From CAXBCP01 sp038120765 (GTDB lineage: Bacteria; Pseudomonadota; Alphaproteobacteria; MPNO01; UBA830): a DNA stretch of 64,000 nucleotides. Location: the NCBI GenBank assembly GCA_038120765.1, contig JAYOMI010000005.1, positions 1 to 64,000 of the forward strand. Direction: 5' to 3'. Shown here in pieces: positions 16,692 to 25,984 of the stretch. The stretch's first letter is position 1, and the number at the start of each line of letters is the position of its first letter. A model generated the notes under the pieces. It ran no database searches, had not been told where the DNA came from, and worked only from the letters and a program-made list of their open reading frames with translations. The position numbers and the translations under genes are program-made.

Positions 16692-17582
16692 ATGCCTTTG
16701 ACGGTTACGAGTATGACAGGGTTTGCGCGTATCGACGGCGCGGCGGCCGGCTATAGCTGGGTCTGGGAAGTAAAAAGCGTCAATTCAAAGGGGCTCGATC
16801 TGCGGTTTCGTCTGCCCGGGGGCTTCGACCAGATCGAGGCGGCCGCGCGGAAACTCGCCGGAGATACTTTTGTTCGGGGCAATCTGTCCATCAATCTCAC
16901 GCTTCAGCGCCCGGACCGTCCGCCCGTCCTGGAAGTGAATCGCGAAGTCCTTGAACAGATGGTCTCCCTTGCGGCCGAGTATAAAGGCGGGAGGGAGAAC
17001 GTGGACGTGGAGACGCTGCTCGGCATGCGGGGTGTTGTCGATGTTGTTGAGGGCGCGGAAGAAAATGAAGCTGAGATCGCCCTGCGCGATGCGGCGATTG
17101 TAGCCGGTTTCGGGGATCTGATGACGGCACTGGCAACTGCCCGGCGCGAAGAGGGGACGCGGATGGGAGCGGTTGTCGACGAACACATTGCAGAAATATC
17201 CGCCCTTACAACGGAGGCGGCAGCCCTTGCGGAAATGCAGCCTGCGCGCCGCCAGGAACGCCTGACCGCCCAGCTTGAAGAATTGCTGGACGGTGAAAAT
17301 GCGGTTTCGCCGGATCGCATGGCGCAGGAAATCGCCTTGCTTGTCTCCAAAGGAGATATCCGCGAAGAACTCGACCGGCTTGTCGCCCATGTCGGTGCCG
17401 CCCGTGACCTGATGGCCGAAGACGGCGCGGTTGGCCGGCGGCTGGATTTTTTATGTCAGGAGTTCAACCGAGAGGCCAATACCCTGTGTTCCAAGTCGTC
17501 TGACCTGGAATTGACGCGGATCGGCCTGGCGCTGAAGGCGGCCATCGAGCGGCTGCGCGAACAGATTCAGAATATCGAGTAA
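16692..17582 (+). CDS. yicC: YicC family endoribonuclease-like protein
   Basis: A 296-residue YicC/YloC family protein with the diagnostic SMTGFARID near the N-terminus, the central EVNREVLEQM region and the C-terminal DFLCQEFNREANTLCSKS block. E. coli YicC has been linked to sRNA degradation and the family is proposed to be an RNase. It precedes gmk by seven bases, the conserved bacterial yicC-gmk arrangement. Confidence 0.93.
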   Translation: MPLTVTSMTGFARIDGAAAGYSWVWEVKSVNSKGLDLRFRLPGGFDQIEAAARKLAGDTFVRGNLSINLTLQRPDRPPVLEVNREVLEQMVSLAAEYKGGRENVDVETLLGMRGVVDVVEGAEENEAEIALRDAAIVAGFGDLMTALATARREEGTRMGAVVDEHIAEISALTTEAAALAEMQPARRQERLTAQLEELLDGENAVSPDRMAQEIALLVSKGDIREELDRLVAHVGAARDLMAEDGAVGRRLDFLCQEFNREANTLCSKSSDLELTRIGLALKAAIERLREQIQNIE

Positions 17583-17589
17583 GGGGATC

Positions 17590-18234
17590 ATGGCCGATAC
17601 TGAGGGAAATATTGAACGACGGGGGCTGATGCTGGTGCTCTCGTCGCCTTCCGGTGCGGGAAAGACAACGATTTCGCGGCTGCTGCTGGAGGCCGACGAT
17701 AATATCTCGCTATCGGTTTCGGTCACCACGCGTCCGAAGCGTCCCGGGGAGATCGACGGCGTCGACTATTTTTTCGTCGACCCGGACGAGTTCGGCCTGA
17801 TGCTCAACCGGCAGGAGCTTCTCGAACACGCGAAGGTATTCGATCACTATTACGGCACGCCCAGGGCGGCGGTGAATGAAGCGCTCGCCGCCGGCAAGGA
17901 TATTCTGTTCGATATCGACTGGCAGGGTGAACAGCAGCTCAAACAGGAGGCGCGAAACGACCTGGCGAGCGTCTTTATTCTGCCGCCATCGACCGAGGAA
18001 CTGGCACGGCGCCTGCAGAACCGGGCATCCGACCCGCCTGACGTCGTGGCGGCGCGGATGGCAAAGGCGCCGGACGAAATAAGCCACTGGCCCGAATACG
18101 ATTACATCATCGTCAATTACGATATTGATGACAGCGTTGCCAAGGTCCGCGCGATCCTCGCCGCCGAACGACTCAAACGCGAACGCCAGGTCGGCCTGAC
18201 GGCCTTCGTCAAACGGCTCCGGGAATGGCGCTGA
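17590..18234 (+). CDS. gmk: Guanylate kinase
   Basis: Phosphorylates GMP to GDP using ATP. 214 residues with the P-loop SSPSGAGKTT, the GMP-binding VTTRPKRPGEIDGVDYFF block and the DIDWQGEQQL segment. Length and motifs are standard. It follows yicC by seven bases and converges with rsmA, leaving only three bases between the stops. Confidence 0.97.
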   Translation: MADTEGNIERRGLMLVLSSPSGAGKTTISRLLLEADDNISLSVSVTTRPKRPGEIDGVDYFFVDPDEFGLMLNRQELLEHAKVFDHYYGTPRAAVNEALAAGKDILFDIDWQGEQQLKQEARNDLASVFILPPSTEELARRLQNRASDPPDVVAARMAKAPDEISHWPEYDYIIVNYDIDDSVAKVRAILAAERLKRERQVGLTAFVKRLREWR

Positions 18235-18237
18235 AGA

Positions 18238-19104
18238 TCAGGCTCGCTGATGCGCCAGTGCGCGGGCGAGGGTGCAGAATCCCTCTATGCTGACGGTCTC
18301 GGCGCGGGCTTCCGGGGCAATGCCGGCATCCGTGAGGACGGCCTGCGGATCGGAGAAGACGCTTTTGAGGGCGGCCCGCAGCATTTTCCGGCGCTGACCG
18401 AACGCGGCCGCCACCACTTCTTCCAGCAAGTCCGGATCCGCATCCGCAAGCGGCTGTGCGCGTGGGATGAGCTGGACGACGGTTGACGCCACTTTCGGCG
18501 CAGGGGTAAAGGCGCGGGGCGGGAGGGTGAAGAGCGGCCTGACCTCGCACCGCCATTGCGCGGCGACCGAGAGCCGGCCATAGGCCTTCGATCCCGGAGG
18601 TGCCGCCAACCGGTCGGCGACTTCGCTCTGAAACATCAGCACGAATCCGTCGAACAGGGACAGTTGTTTGAGCCAGCTAATCAGCAGGGGCGTCGAGATA
18701 TTGTAGGGCAGGTTCGCGACGACCCTGAGCGTGCCGTATTCCGCGGCGAGATCGGAGACGTTCGCGGCAAGGGCGTCGCCGGCAACGAGATGCAGCCGCC
18801 CGTCGGCGACGTCCGCAATCTGCTCAAGGGCGGCGAGACATCTGTCATCGCGTTCGATAGCGATGACCGCTTTCGCCCGTTCCTCCAGGAGTGCCCGGGT
18901 CAGGCCGCCCGGTCCCGGGCCTATCTCAAGCACCGTCGCCTCTGAAAGCGGTCCCGCGGCGCGGGCGATCCGGCGGGTGATATTCAGGTCAAGCAGGAAG
19001 TTCTGGCCGAGTGAACGGCGGGCCAGCAGGCCATGCGCCGCGATGACCTCCCGCAGCGGCGGCAGGGCCGCGACACCGCCACTCGCGGTCGGGGCCTCAG
19101 TCAA
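18238..19104 (-). CDS. rsmA: 16S rRNA dimethyladenosine transferase
   Basis: Dimethylates the two adjacent adenosines near the 3' end of 16S rRNA using S-adenosylmethionine. Motifs: SLGQNFLLD, SAM motif EIGPGPGGLT, and catalytic NLPYNIS. The only plausible start after the pdxA stop and before the conserved domain is TTG, read from 19104. It overlaps pdxA by eight bases and gives 288 residues; the longer open frame runs antisense-like through pdxA. It is the last gene of the lptF-lptG-lptD-surA-pdxA-rsmA operon. Confidence 0.95.
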   Translation of the reverse strand: MTEAPTASGGVAALPPLREVIAAHGLLARRSLGQNFLLDLNITRRIARAAGPLSEATVLEIGPGPGGLTRALLEERAKAVIAIERDDRCLAALEQIADVADGRLHLVAGDALAANVSDLAAEYGTLRVVANLPYNISTPLLISWLKQLSLFDGFVLMFQSEVADRLAAPPGSKAYGRLSVAAQWRCEVRPLFTLPPRAFTPAPKVASTVVQLIPRAQPLADADPDLLEEVVAAAFGQRRKMLRAALKSVFSDPQAVLTDAGIAPEARAETVSIEGFCTLARALAHQRA

Positions 19105-20137
19105 TGGCGGCGCCGACAGGGGCACCGCCGGAAACGGCGCGCCTGCGGCAGGCGGCGATGTCGCCCGCCATACGGATTGCCGACACAAGGCTCGTCGGGT
19201 TGGCCGCCGCTGTCCCTGCGATGTTGTAGGCGGTGCCATGGTCGGGTGACGTGCGCACGAAAGGAAGGCCAACGGAGACATTGACGCCGTTATCGAAATC
19301 AAGCGTCTTCATCGGGATAAGCGCCTGGTCATGATACATGCAGACGGCGACGTCATATGTTGCGCGCGCCGCCGGGTGAAACATCGTGTCGCCAGCGAGC
19401 GGGCCGCGAATGTCTGCGCCGGTCTCCTTCACTTCGGCGATGGCCGGTGCAATGGTATCTATCTCCTCGCGTCCCATATGTCCGGATTCGCCGGCATGGG
19501 GATTGAGACCGGAGACAGCGATACGCGGCGAATCGATGGCGAAATCGGTTTTCAGAGCGGCGATCGTGGTTCTAAGCGTCCGCACTATCTCGTCCCGCGT
19601 CAGCGCAGTGACGGCGTCTTTCAGCGACAAATGTATCGTGACAGGGACAACCTTCAGGTTTGGCCCTGCCAGAAGCATGACGGGCGGGTGCGCCAGCCCG
19701 GCGCGCTGGCCAAGGTATTCCGTATGTCCCCGAGCAGTGAATCCTGCTGCGTAAAGCCGGCTTTTCTGGATCGGATTCGTCGCCATTCCGGCGGCCGAGC
19801 CGTCCATGGACGCATCAATCGCGCGGTCGATGGATTCGATGACCATCCGCCCGTCAGCGGTGCTGTCATCGCCCGGCAGCGCACGTACCGGTGCGCTCAG
19901 GCGCAGGACGGGGAGGGCATCGCGGGCAATCGACAGCGCTTCTTCGGCAACTGCAATTTCAGCAATCGGACAGGAAAGACCCGTCATGTCGGCGAGGCGT
20001 GCGAGACGGTCCGGGTCGTCCAGTAAGTAGAACGGAGGAAGCGCGTCACGATGATCGCGCCACGTCATAAGGGCGATTTCACCGCCGATACCGGCCGGGT
20101 CGCCCATCGTGACCGCGACCGGGGGGGCGTACGTCAC
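19097..20137 (-). CDS. pdxA: 4-hydroxythreonine-4-phosphate dehydrogenase
   Basis: NAD-dependent step of vitamin B6 synthesis. 346 residues, beginning with the diagnostic VAVTMGDPAGIGGEI. Metal-ligand histidines are visible in the FTARGHTEYL and MYHDQALIP regions, and the end segment DHGTAYNIAGTAAANPTS is family-specific. It follows surA by four bases and overlaps rsmA, the usual surA-pdxA-rsmA order. Confidence 0.96.
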   Translation of the reverse strand: MTYAPPVAVTMGDPAGIGGEIALMTWRDHRDALPPFYLLDDPDRLARLADMTGLSCPIAEIAVAEEALSIARDALPVLRLSAPVRALPGDDSTADGRMVIESIDRAIDASMDGSAAGMATNPIQKSRLYAAGFTARGHTEYLGQRAGLAHPPVMLLAGPNLKVVPVTIHLSLKDAVTALTRDEIVRTLRTTIAALKTDFAIDSPRIAVSGLNPHAGESGHMGREEIDTIAPAIAEVKETGADIRGPLAGDTMFHPAARATYDVAVCMYHDQALIPMKTLDFDNGVNVSVGLPFVRTSPDHGTAYNIAGTAAANPTSLVSAIRMAGDIAACRRRAVSGGAPVGAAID

Positions 20138-20141
20138 AGGA

Positions 20142-21425
20142 TTAGACCCGGACGTCGATGACGGCGGCTAACCGGATGTCACGCATGTAGCGGCGTGCGC
20201 CCAGCGACATCCGCTCGTTCATAAGCCGGTCGGCAATTTCATCGCGATCCGGCAATTTGATAACGCTTGTCCCGCCATCCCGGTTACAGACCATGAGCAG
20301 CATCACACCATCGGGCATCTTTACGGGATCGCTTACCTTTCCAGCTGGGACGTCTTTGACCACCTCGCGGATGGCGGGCGAGAGGTCCTTGAGCGCGAAT
20401 TTGCCGAGACTCGGCGGGCGGGGCGAGCCGACTTCTTTCGCAATCTCGCTGAAATCGCCGCAGCTGCCGGCCGTATCGCGAACAGTTTTTGCCAGGTCAA
20501 TCTGGGCTTCTACATCGCTGGTTCCGGGTTGTTCGGGCAGCGGCAGGAAAATTTGCCGCAGTTCGAGCGTGATCGGTGTCGATTCGCTTTGGGCTATCTT
20601 TCTGGTGTCGCGCAATAACAAAATCCGGTAGCCGGCAACCGTCTTTATAGGACTGGTCATCGAGCCTTCACGCATTCTGCCCACGATTTCTCTGAGTGTG
20701 TCGTCAAGTTCCGATTCGTGTTGCCAGCCGAGGTCGCCGCCGACCGCTGCGGTCGCGCTTTGCGAAAACTGCCGGGCTATGGCGTCAAAACGTGCGCCTT
20801 TGGTAACCTGATCCACAATCCGCTCTGCCGTTCGCCGGCTATTGGTTTCCTGGTCCGGGCTATCGACGGTCAGCAGTATCTCGCTAAGCCTGTATTCCGT
20901 CTGGCCCTGGCGGGAACGAATCCGTTCCAGCGATTCGTCGATTTCATCTTCCCCGATTGTAATCCGCGGACGCAGGCGTCGTCCGATCAGCTTCGACCAG
21001 GCGATCCCGGTTCTCAGTTGCTCATTGATCGTTTCCAGCGGGATATCGTTTTCCTTCATGACACGTTCCAGGCCACCCCTCGGGAGCCCGTTCTGCTGCT
21101 CGATCGTCTCCCGGGCGCGCTGGAGGTCCTGGCGGCTCACCGAAATATTGCGGCGCTTGGCCTCCTGCATCTGGAGACGTTCGTCAATCAGGGTCCTCAG
21201 CACCTGACCCCTGATCCGGCGGCGCGTATCGATTGTGTTGGGAAGGCGGGCCGAAAAAATAACCAGCCGGATGCGTGACTCCAGATCGTAGGCTGTGATC
21301 AGCTCGTCGTTAACAATTGCGGCAATACGCTGTACTGACTGCGATTTGACGGCGCTCGCAATCGTTGTCGCGCCTGAAAAGATCAGGATTGCAGCCAGAA
21401 TGCGAAGTGTAATTGCCATCTTCAT
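20142..21425 (-). CDS. surA: Periplasmic peptidyl-prolyl isomerase/chaperone SurA
   Basis: Chaperone for outer-membrane proteins such as LptD. About 427 residues with a signal peptide (ILAAILIFSGATTIASA), an N-terminal SurA domain beginning RIAAIVNDELITAYDLESRI, and two parvulin-like regions, the first with SQSATAAVGGDLGW. I chose the ATG read from 21425 because it places the signal peptide at the N-terminus; the frame is open further upstream only from a TTG overlapping the lptD stop. It lies between lptD and pdxA. Confidence 0.92.
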   Translation of the reverse strand: MKMAITLRILAAILIFSGATTIASAVKSQSVQRIAAIVNDELITAYDLESRIRLVIFSARLPNTIDTRRRIRGQVLRTLIDERLQMQEAKRRNISVSRQDLQRARETIEQQNGLPRGGLERVMKENDIPLETINEQLRTGIAWSKLIGRRLRPRITIGEDEIDESLERIRSRQGQTEYRLSEILLTVDSPDQETNSRRTAERIVDQVTKGARFDAIARQFSQSATAAVGGDLGWQHESELDDTLREIVGRMREGSMTSPIKTVAGYRILLLRDTRKIAQSESTPITLELRQIFLPLPEQPGTSDVEAQIDLAKTVRDTAGSCGDFSEIAKEVGSPRPPSLGKFALKDLSPAIREVVKDVPAGKVSDPVKMPDGVMLLMVCNRDGGTSVIKLPDRDEIADRLMNERMSLGARRYMRDIRLAAVIDVRV

Positions 21426-21496
21426 CCCAAATTCGTGTGTCGTTAAACCACCTATATATCGCCTGTTCAGGGGCGTATTCAATGCGTTCGCGACGG

Positions 21497-23683
21497 TCAA
21501 TTTACGCCGGTCGAGGTCCCGACTTCGCCAAGAGTCTTGAATACGACGCGGAACAGGATGGTGCCAGAGGGTCTAACATCCCGATCCTGCGTAAAAGTCC
21601 GGCTGTAATCAACCTGAAACAGAAAGCACTCGTCCTCGTAATTCAGAAATGCGCCATGACGAAGCGATCCACCCCCCGTGGTAAGGTCACGACGTGTATC
21701 TGCGCCGAACCGCCAGCGCTCGGTTGCCTGCGATGAGAAGCCCAGAGTGATCTCTTCGCGATCGCGGAAAGCGTCTTCCGGATCAACGATATCGTTCAGA
21801 TTCTGCTGGTCGATAGAGAGATAATTGACGTTCAGCCTGAACCTCGGCACACCGAGGCTTGCCTGGACTTCGTTGCGCCTGGGGGCCAGATCGTCCTTGT
21901 CGAGGCGGAAGCGATAGAGCGCATTGATATACTTTGTCGGCGAGATTTCGACCCGTCCGACGATGTCCGAAAAATGTTCGTCAAGGCCTGTATCTGAACC
22001 GAAGTCGTTGTCTTCGCTGAAACGGTAGCTTTGTCCGATAAAGAATGAGCTGAACCCGCTGTTAATGCCGAATATCCCGCTGCTCAGACCGTAAGTGATC
22101 CGAGACCCGCCTTCGACACGGTCGATGCCGCCGAACCGGTTCTCGGAAAACAGATTCGTATCGTCGAACTCAAAACTCAGGCTGTCTTCATTGGGGATCA
22201 GTTCTTGATTCTGACTGCTAGGCGCCAGGACGACGCTAACGATTGGCTCGACAATCTGCGTGAACCGCCCATCCCGTCGGGCCCAGGGAAGCTTCCATTC
22301 CAACCCTGCCTGAGGAAACACTCTGCCGGTGAGGCCGGAAATCTGATTGTCGGGTGCGTCACTTTCCGTCACGTCTTTAACCCAGTAGGCGTCTGTCTGC
22401 ACCGATGCGAATAGCCGATAGACTTCACCCAGGCGGCTGATATATGGCAGTTCCCATTTTGTCTTAGCCGAGAGCCGACGACTGTCCGTGCCGCCGGTTC
22501 GTGTAAGGGCCAGTGCGTTGGTATCAATTTTCCACAAACCACCGAAACTGCCCGGATCGCTTACATAGTTGTAGTCGAGTTTTGGAAAAACGATGGGCGT
22601 GTCGCTCTGTTCGTCGGTTGAGCGCTGACCCTGAAAGAAGTAGGCGTTCGCCGAAGTATAGTTGCGGCCGCGAAAGCCCTCTGCGTATATGCGGTTTTCA
22701 AGGGTTTCCGGTGCCTCGAAACCATATCTTCTGAGATAAGTGTCGTCTGTGGCAAGGTGCAGATCGATTCCTCCGCGCCACGTCCTATCGAATTCATGAC
22801 GGAGTTCTCCCCGCAGATGTCCGCGCATTCCCTTGCTTTCGCCATCTTCTCGGCTTGCGTAGGTAAGGCTCGACTGGACGAAATAGTCGGTACTGCTCAG
22901 GCGATGGCGGAACTCGCCGGACCCAACGTCGCCCTCGGTGGTTGTCACGATTGGTGAGAACGTTGCATCCATGTTGGGTGCAATATCGAAATAATAGGGT
23001 GTGCTGACGAACGTACCGAGTTCGCTGTCACTGCCGTAACTGGGAACCAGGAAACCCGTGCGGCGCTCGACCGTCGGGTCGGGATGCGAAAGATATGGCG
23101 TGTACATCATGGGAATGCCGTAGAATTCGAGAAACGCGTCCCTGTATGTAACGTCCCTCGTTTCCTGATCATGCGATACCCGGGCGGCTTTGACCTGCCA
23201 GATTGGCGCACGGGTTGGATCCTTTTCGCAAAGTTCGCACGGTGAATAAACGGCTTTCCGGAATTCCGTCCGCGTACCGCCCACGCGGCGGCCGCCTGCG
23301 GCGGCAATTCGCGAATTGTCGGTCATCCTGACACGCATGTTTTCTATGAATCCATCGCGCATGTTGCCGGTGAGTTCGATATGGTCCGCGAATATGACCT
23401 CTCCGGTAGGTTCGAGAAGGCTGATATTGCCGCTCGCCGTTAAAGTATCGGTTCGCTGGTTATAGCTCACGCTATCGGCAAGCAGTGTCCGGCCGTTCTG
23501 CGTAAATTCAACGTTGCCGGTTGCGACGACCAATCCGATCTTTTCCTCGTTGCGGAGTTGGTCTGCCTTGAAAAGAACCGGTGCATCTGGCTGGACCGGT
23601 GGGCGGGTCTGCGAGACGGCGGGTGTGACGGCCGCAGAGTATAATCCGGCGATTGCTACAATCACGAAAAGGCTGGGGCGCAT
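21497..23683 (-). CDS. lptD: LPS-assembly outer-membrane protein LptD
   Basis: Outer-membrane beta-barrel that inserts lipopolysaccharide into the outer leaflet. 728 residues: signal peptide (about 1-24), periplasmic OstA jelly-roll (about 35-150, with LLADSVSYNQRTDTLTASG), a CELCEKDP cysteine pair seen in alphaproteobacterial LptD, and a long barrel ending in a beta signal (ILFRVVFKTLGE). It lies four bases after lptG and before surA, its chaperone. Confidence 0.95.
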   Translation of the reverse strand: MRPSLFVIVAIAGLYSAAVTPAVSQTRPPVQPDAPVLFKADQLRNEEKIGLVVATGNVEFTQNGRTLLADSVSYNQRTDTLTASGNISLLEPTGEVIFADHIELTGNMRDGFIENMRVRMTDNSRIAAAGGRRVGGTRTEFRKAVYSPCELCEKDPTRAPIWQVKAARVSHDQETRDVTYRDAFLEFYGIPMMYTPYLSHPDPTVERRTGFLVPSYGSDSELGTFVSTPYYFDIAPNMDATFSPIVTTTEGDVGSGEFRHRLSSTDYFVQSSLTYASREDGESKGMRGHLRGELRHEFDRTWRGGIDLHLATDDTYLRRYGFEAPETLENRIYAEGFRGRNYTSANAYFFQGQRSTDEQSDTPIVFPKLDYNYVSDPGSFGGLWKIDTNALALTRTGGTDSRRLSAKTKWELPYISRLGEVYRLFASVQTDAYWVKDVTESDAPDNQISGLTGRVFPQAGLEWKLPWARRDGRFTQIVEPIVSVVLAPSSQNQELIPNEDSLSFEFDDTNLFSENRFGGIDRVEGGSRITYGLSSGIFGINSGFSSFFIGQSYRFSEDNDFGSDTGLDEHFSDIVGRVEISPTKYINALYRFRLDKDDLAPRRNEVQASLGVPRFRLNVNYLSIDQQNLNDIVDPEDAFRDREEITLGFSSQATERWRFGADTRRDLTTGGGSLRHGAFLNYEDECFLFQVDYSRTFTQDRDVRPSGTILFRVVFKTLGEVGTSTGVN

Positions 23684-23687
23684 GTAA

Positions 23688-24750
23688 CTAGCCGTCCTCG
23701 AGATGAAGCAGCACGGCGACAGCCAGGAAGGACGTTATAAGCGCCGGACCCCACGCGGCCATCACGACCGGCACCTTGGACGATACACCCAGCGCGTATA
23801 CGACATCCGACAGGAAATAAAGCAGGAACCCGGTCCCGATCCCGGATACAAGCAGAACCGCCGCTCCTCCCCGGCGCATCGGTCGGAGAGAGAAAGTTGC
23901 GGCGAGGACGACGACAGCCGCAAGCATCAATGGGAGAGCAAGGTGTATATGCCAGTGAAGCAGGTGTCTGATGCCTGAAAAACCCGCGTTTTCCAGTACT
24001 TTGATGAAACCGGGCAGCGCCCAGAAAGAAATCGTTTCTGGCGGGGCAAAGCTGTCATTTATGTTGTCGCTGGTAAGGTCAGTCGGCAGCCGGCGCACAT
24101 CGAAGCGGATCNNNNNNNNNNAAACCGGTTTCGAGGGTTGCCGTTTTTGCATCAATCCGCCCGACGAAGCGGTCGCCATCCTGCATCAGAAAGACGATCA
24201 CGCTATCGAGGCGGACGTCACTCGTCGAGATGCTACGCGCATGCAGAATGTAATTTCCGTCCCCTGTCGATTGCCGGAACCAGAGCCCCTGATTAGCCAG
24301 CGCGGCCAGACTGGCTTTTCCGCGAATATAACGCGCCTCGAGGATTTCGTATTTCAACAACATCGCCGACGAGAACGGATTGAAGACGGCAATCTTGAAA
24401 AGCCCGATCAGGATCGCGATTGTAATGGGAGGCGCCAGAAACTGCCAGATCGATACGCCGGCAGCGCGTGCAACGACAAATTCATTATACCGGTTTAGCC
24501 GCCAGAACGCGAACATGGCGCCCAGCAACGTGGAAAATGGAATTAGTTTTTCGGCGACGGTCGGCAGTTTCAGGAGCGCCATCGTGATAACGGTTGTCGA
24601 GTCGGCAACTACTTCTCGGCTCGAGACGCGCCGGAAGAGTTCCAAAGTCTCGAAGACCATAATAATGGCGAGCAATCCAAGGGTAAAAACGATGAAAGAG
24701 AAAAGGAACTGCCGTCCGACATAGGATGAGAACGTGCGCGAAAGTCTCAC
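23688..24750 (-). CDS. lptG: LPS export permease LptG (interrupted by scaffold gap)
   Basis: Inner-membrane permease of the LptB2FG ABC transporter. The N-terminal part (MRLSRTFSSYVGRQFL to GRIDAKTATLETG) and the C-terminal part (IRFDVRRLPTDLT to the end LLHLEDG) both match LptG, including the ETISFWALPGFI segment and three C-terminal membrane helices. Ten N at 24112-24121 separate them and the frame changes across the N, so the true gap is not ten bases; I estimate 15-20 missing residues. Start overlaps lptF (ATGA). The gene is probably intact in the organism. Confidence 0.9.
24112..24121. other. Assembly gap (10 N) inside lptG
   Basis: The placeholder gap shifts the lptG reading frame. Comparison with the expected beta-jelly-roll strand suggests roughly 45-60 bases are missing. 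Confidence 0.95.
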
Positions 24751-25886
24751 GTCGGGAGGCCCCCCGGCGCTGTATTCTTGCCGCGAAAACGCCTGCGGTC
24801 GAGACGCGGTTTGCTGGATATCAGGATCAGAAGGAAGCCGGCTGTGGCGAGCAGGGGAAGGAGATAGATGATGGATTCAAGCGCGGGGGTTTTCTCACCC
24901 AGATTTTTTATGCTGAGAACAATTATCTGGATCGCGGTAACGCAACACACAGCGATCAGAATTCTGAGGAACTGACCGCGACGATTGAACTCACCACCGA
25001 GCAGGAAAGCGAGGCCGATTACCGCGAATGCAACATAAAGCAGCGGTGATGAGAGGCGGAAAAGGCCTTCCATTCTGAGAAGGCGATAGTTGTAGACGAC
25101 TTCCGCCTGATCTGAAGGGAAAAAGAGTTCATGAATAAATCTCTCTTCAGGCTCCCGCCAAAGATTTATCTCGGTCTTGTTGAGGGCGCTCAGATCGAAA
25201 GTATAGCGGTCGAAATACAGCAGCGATAATCTGCCGTCATCCTCGCGCACCTCCTGGCGGTTCCCATTGACCATCAATACCCGCGGCCCTTTATCGCTGG
25301 AGACGATAGCTCCCTGTTCGGCCATCATCGTCACCGGCTTTTCGGATATGCGCTCGTCATGGATAATGATGCCGTAAAGCTGCCCGTCTTTGCTTCGCTC
25401 CCGGATAAATACGGTGACGCCGTCAATAACCGGATTGAAGACTCCTTCCTGAAGAAAGAGCGAGGACAATTCGCTGCGGAATTCCCGCTGGAGGTCTTTG
25501 AATTCCCGGAACGAAGCGGGCATCAGGTAGATCGTATTCAAGTAGCCTAACAACATGGCAAGTGTCGCCAGGAGCAGGGCCGGCTGGCCGATCTTGAACG
25601 GACTCATGCCGGTTGCCCGCAGGACGACAATTTCACTGTCGTTCAGCATTTTTGTATAGGTGAACATGATCGCGGCAAAGACAGCGATCGGACCGATCAG
25701 GGACAGGAATGAGGGCAACAGCAACAGCGTAAAGGTGACGAAGGTCGTCGCCGAGAGGCCGGTATTTACAATCATTTCCACAAAACGCAGGGACTGCGTC
25801 AACCAGACGACACAGGTCAATGTCGCGGCAACCACAATCGTCCACCATACGAGCTGCCGAAACATATACCTGTGAAGCTGTCCCAT
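24747..25886 (-). CDS. lptF: LPS export permease LptF
   Basis: Partner permease to LptG in LptB2FG. 379 residues with the N-terminal MGQLHRYMFRQLVWW helix, RATGMSPFKIGQPAL coupling region, periplasmic jelly-roll (about 130-260) and C-terminal helices. It overlaps lptG by four bases and probably opens the operon down to rsmA. Unlike the common arrangement, the divergent neighbour is not pepA but a glycosyltransferase-like gene on the same strand, 98 bp upstream. Confidence 0.94.
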   Translation of the reverse strand: MGQLHRYMFRQLVWWTIVVAATLTCVVWLTQSLRFVEMIVNTGLSATTFVTFTLLLLPSFLSLIGPIAVFAAIMFTYTKMLNDSEIVVLRATGMSPFKIGQPALLLATLAMLLGYLNTIYLMPASFREFKDLQREFRSELSSLFLQEGVFNPVIDGVTVFIRERSKDGQLYGIIIHDERISEKPVTMMAEQGAIVSSDKGPRVLMVNGNRQEVREDDGRLSLLYFDRYTFDLSALNKTEINLWREPEERFIHELFFPSDQAEVVYNYRLLRMEGLFRLSSPLLYVAFAVIGLAFLLGGEFNRRGQFLRILIAVCCVTAIQIIVLSIKNLGEKTPALESIIYLLPLLATAGFLLILISSKPRLDRRRFRGKNTAPGGLPT

Positions 25887-25984
25887 CAGGCCACTATAGT
25901 TTCTTGCGATTCGACTGTCACAACCGAATGTGGATTAAAATTCAAGGGATTGTGGATCATCGCGGGCGCCGGATTGCAGACGAT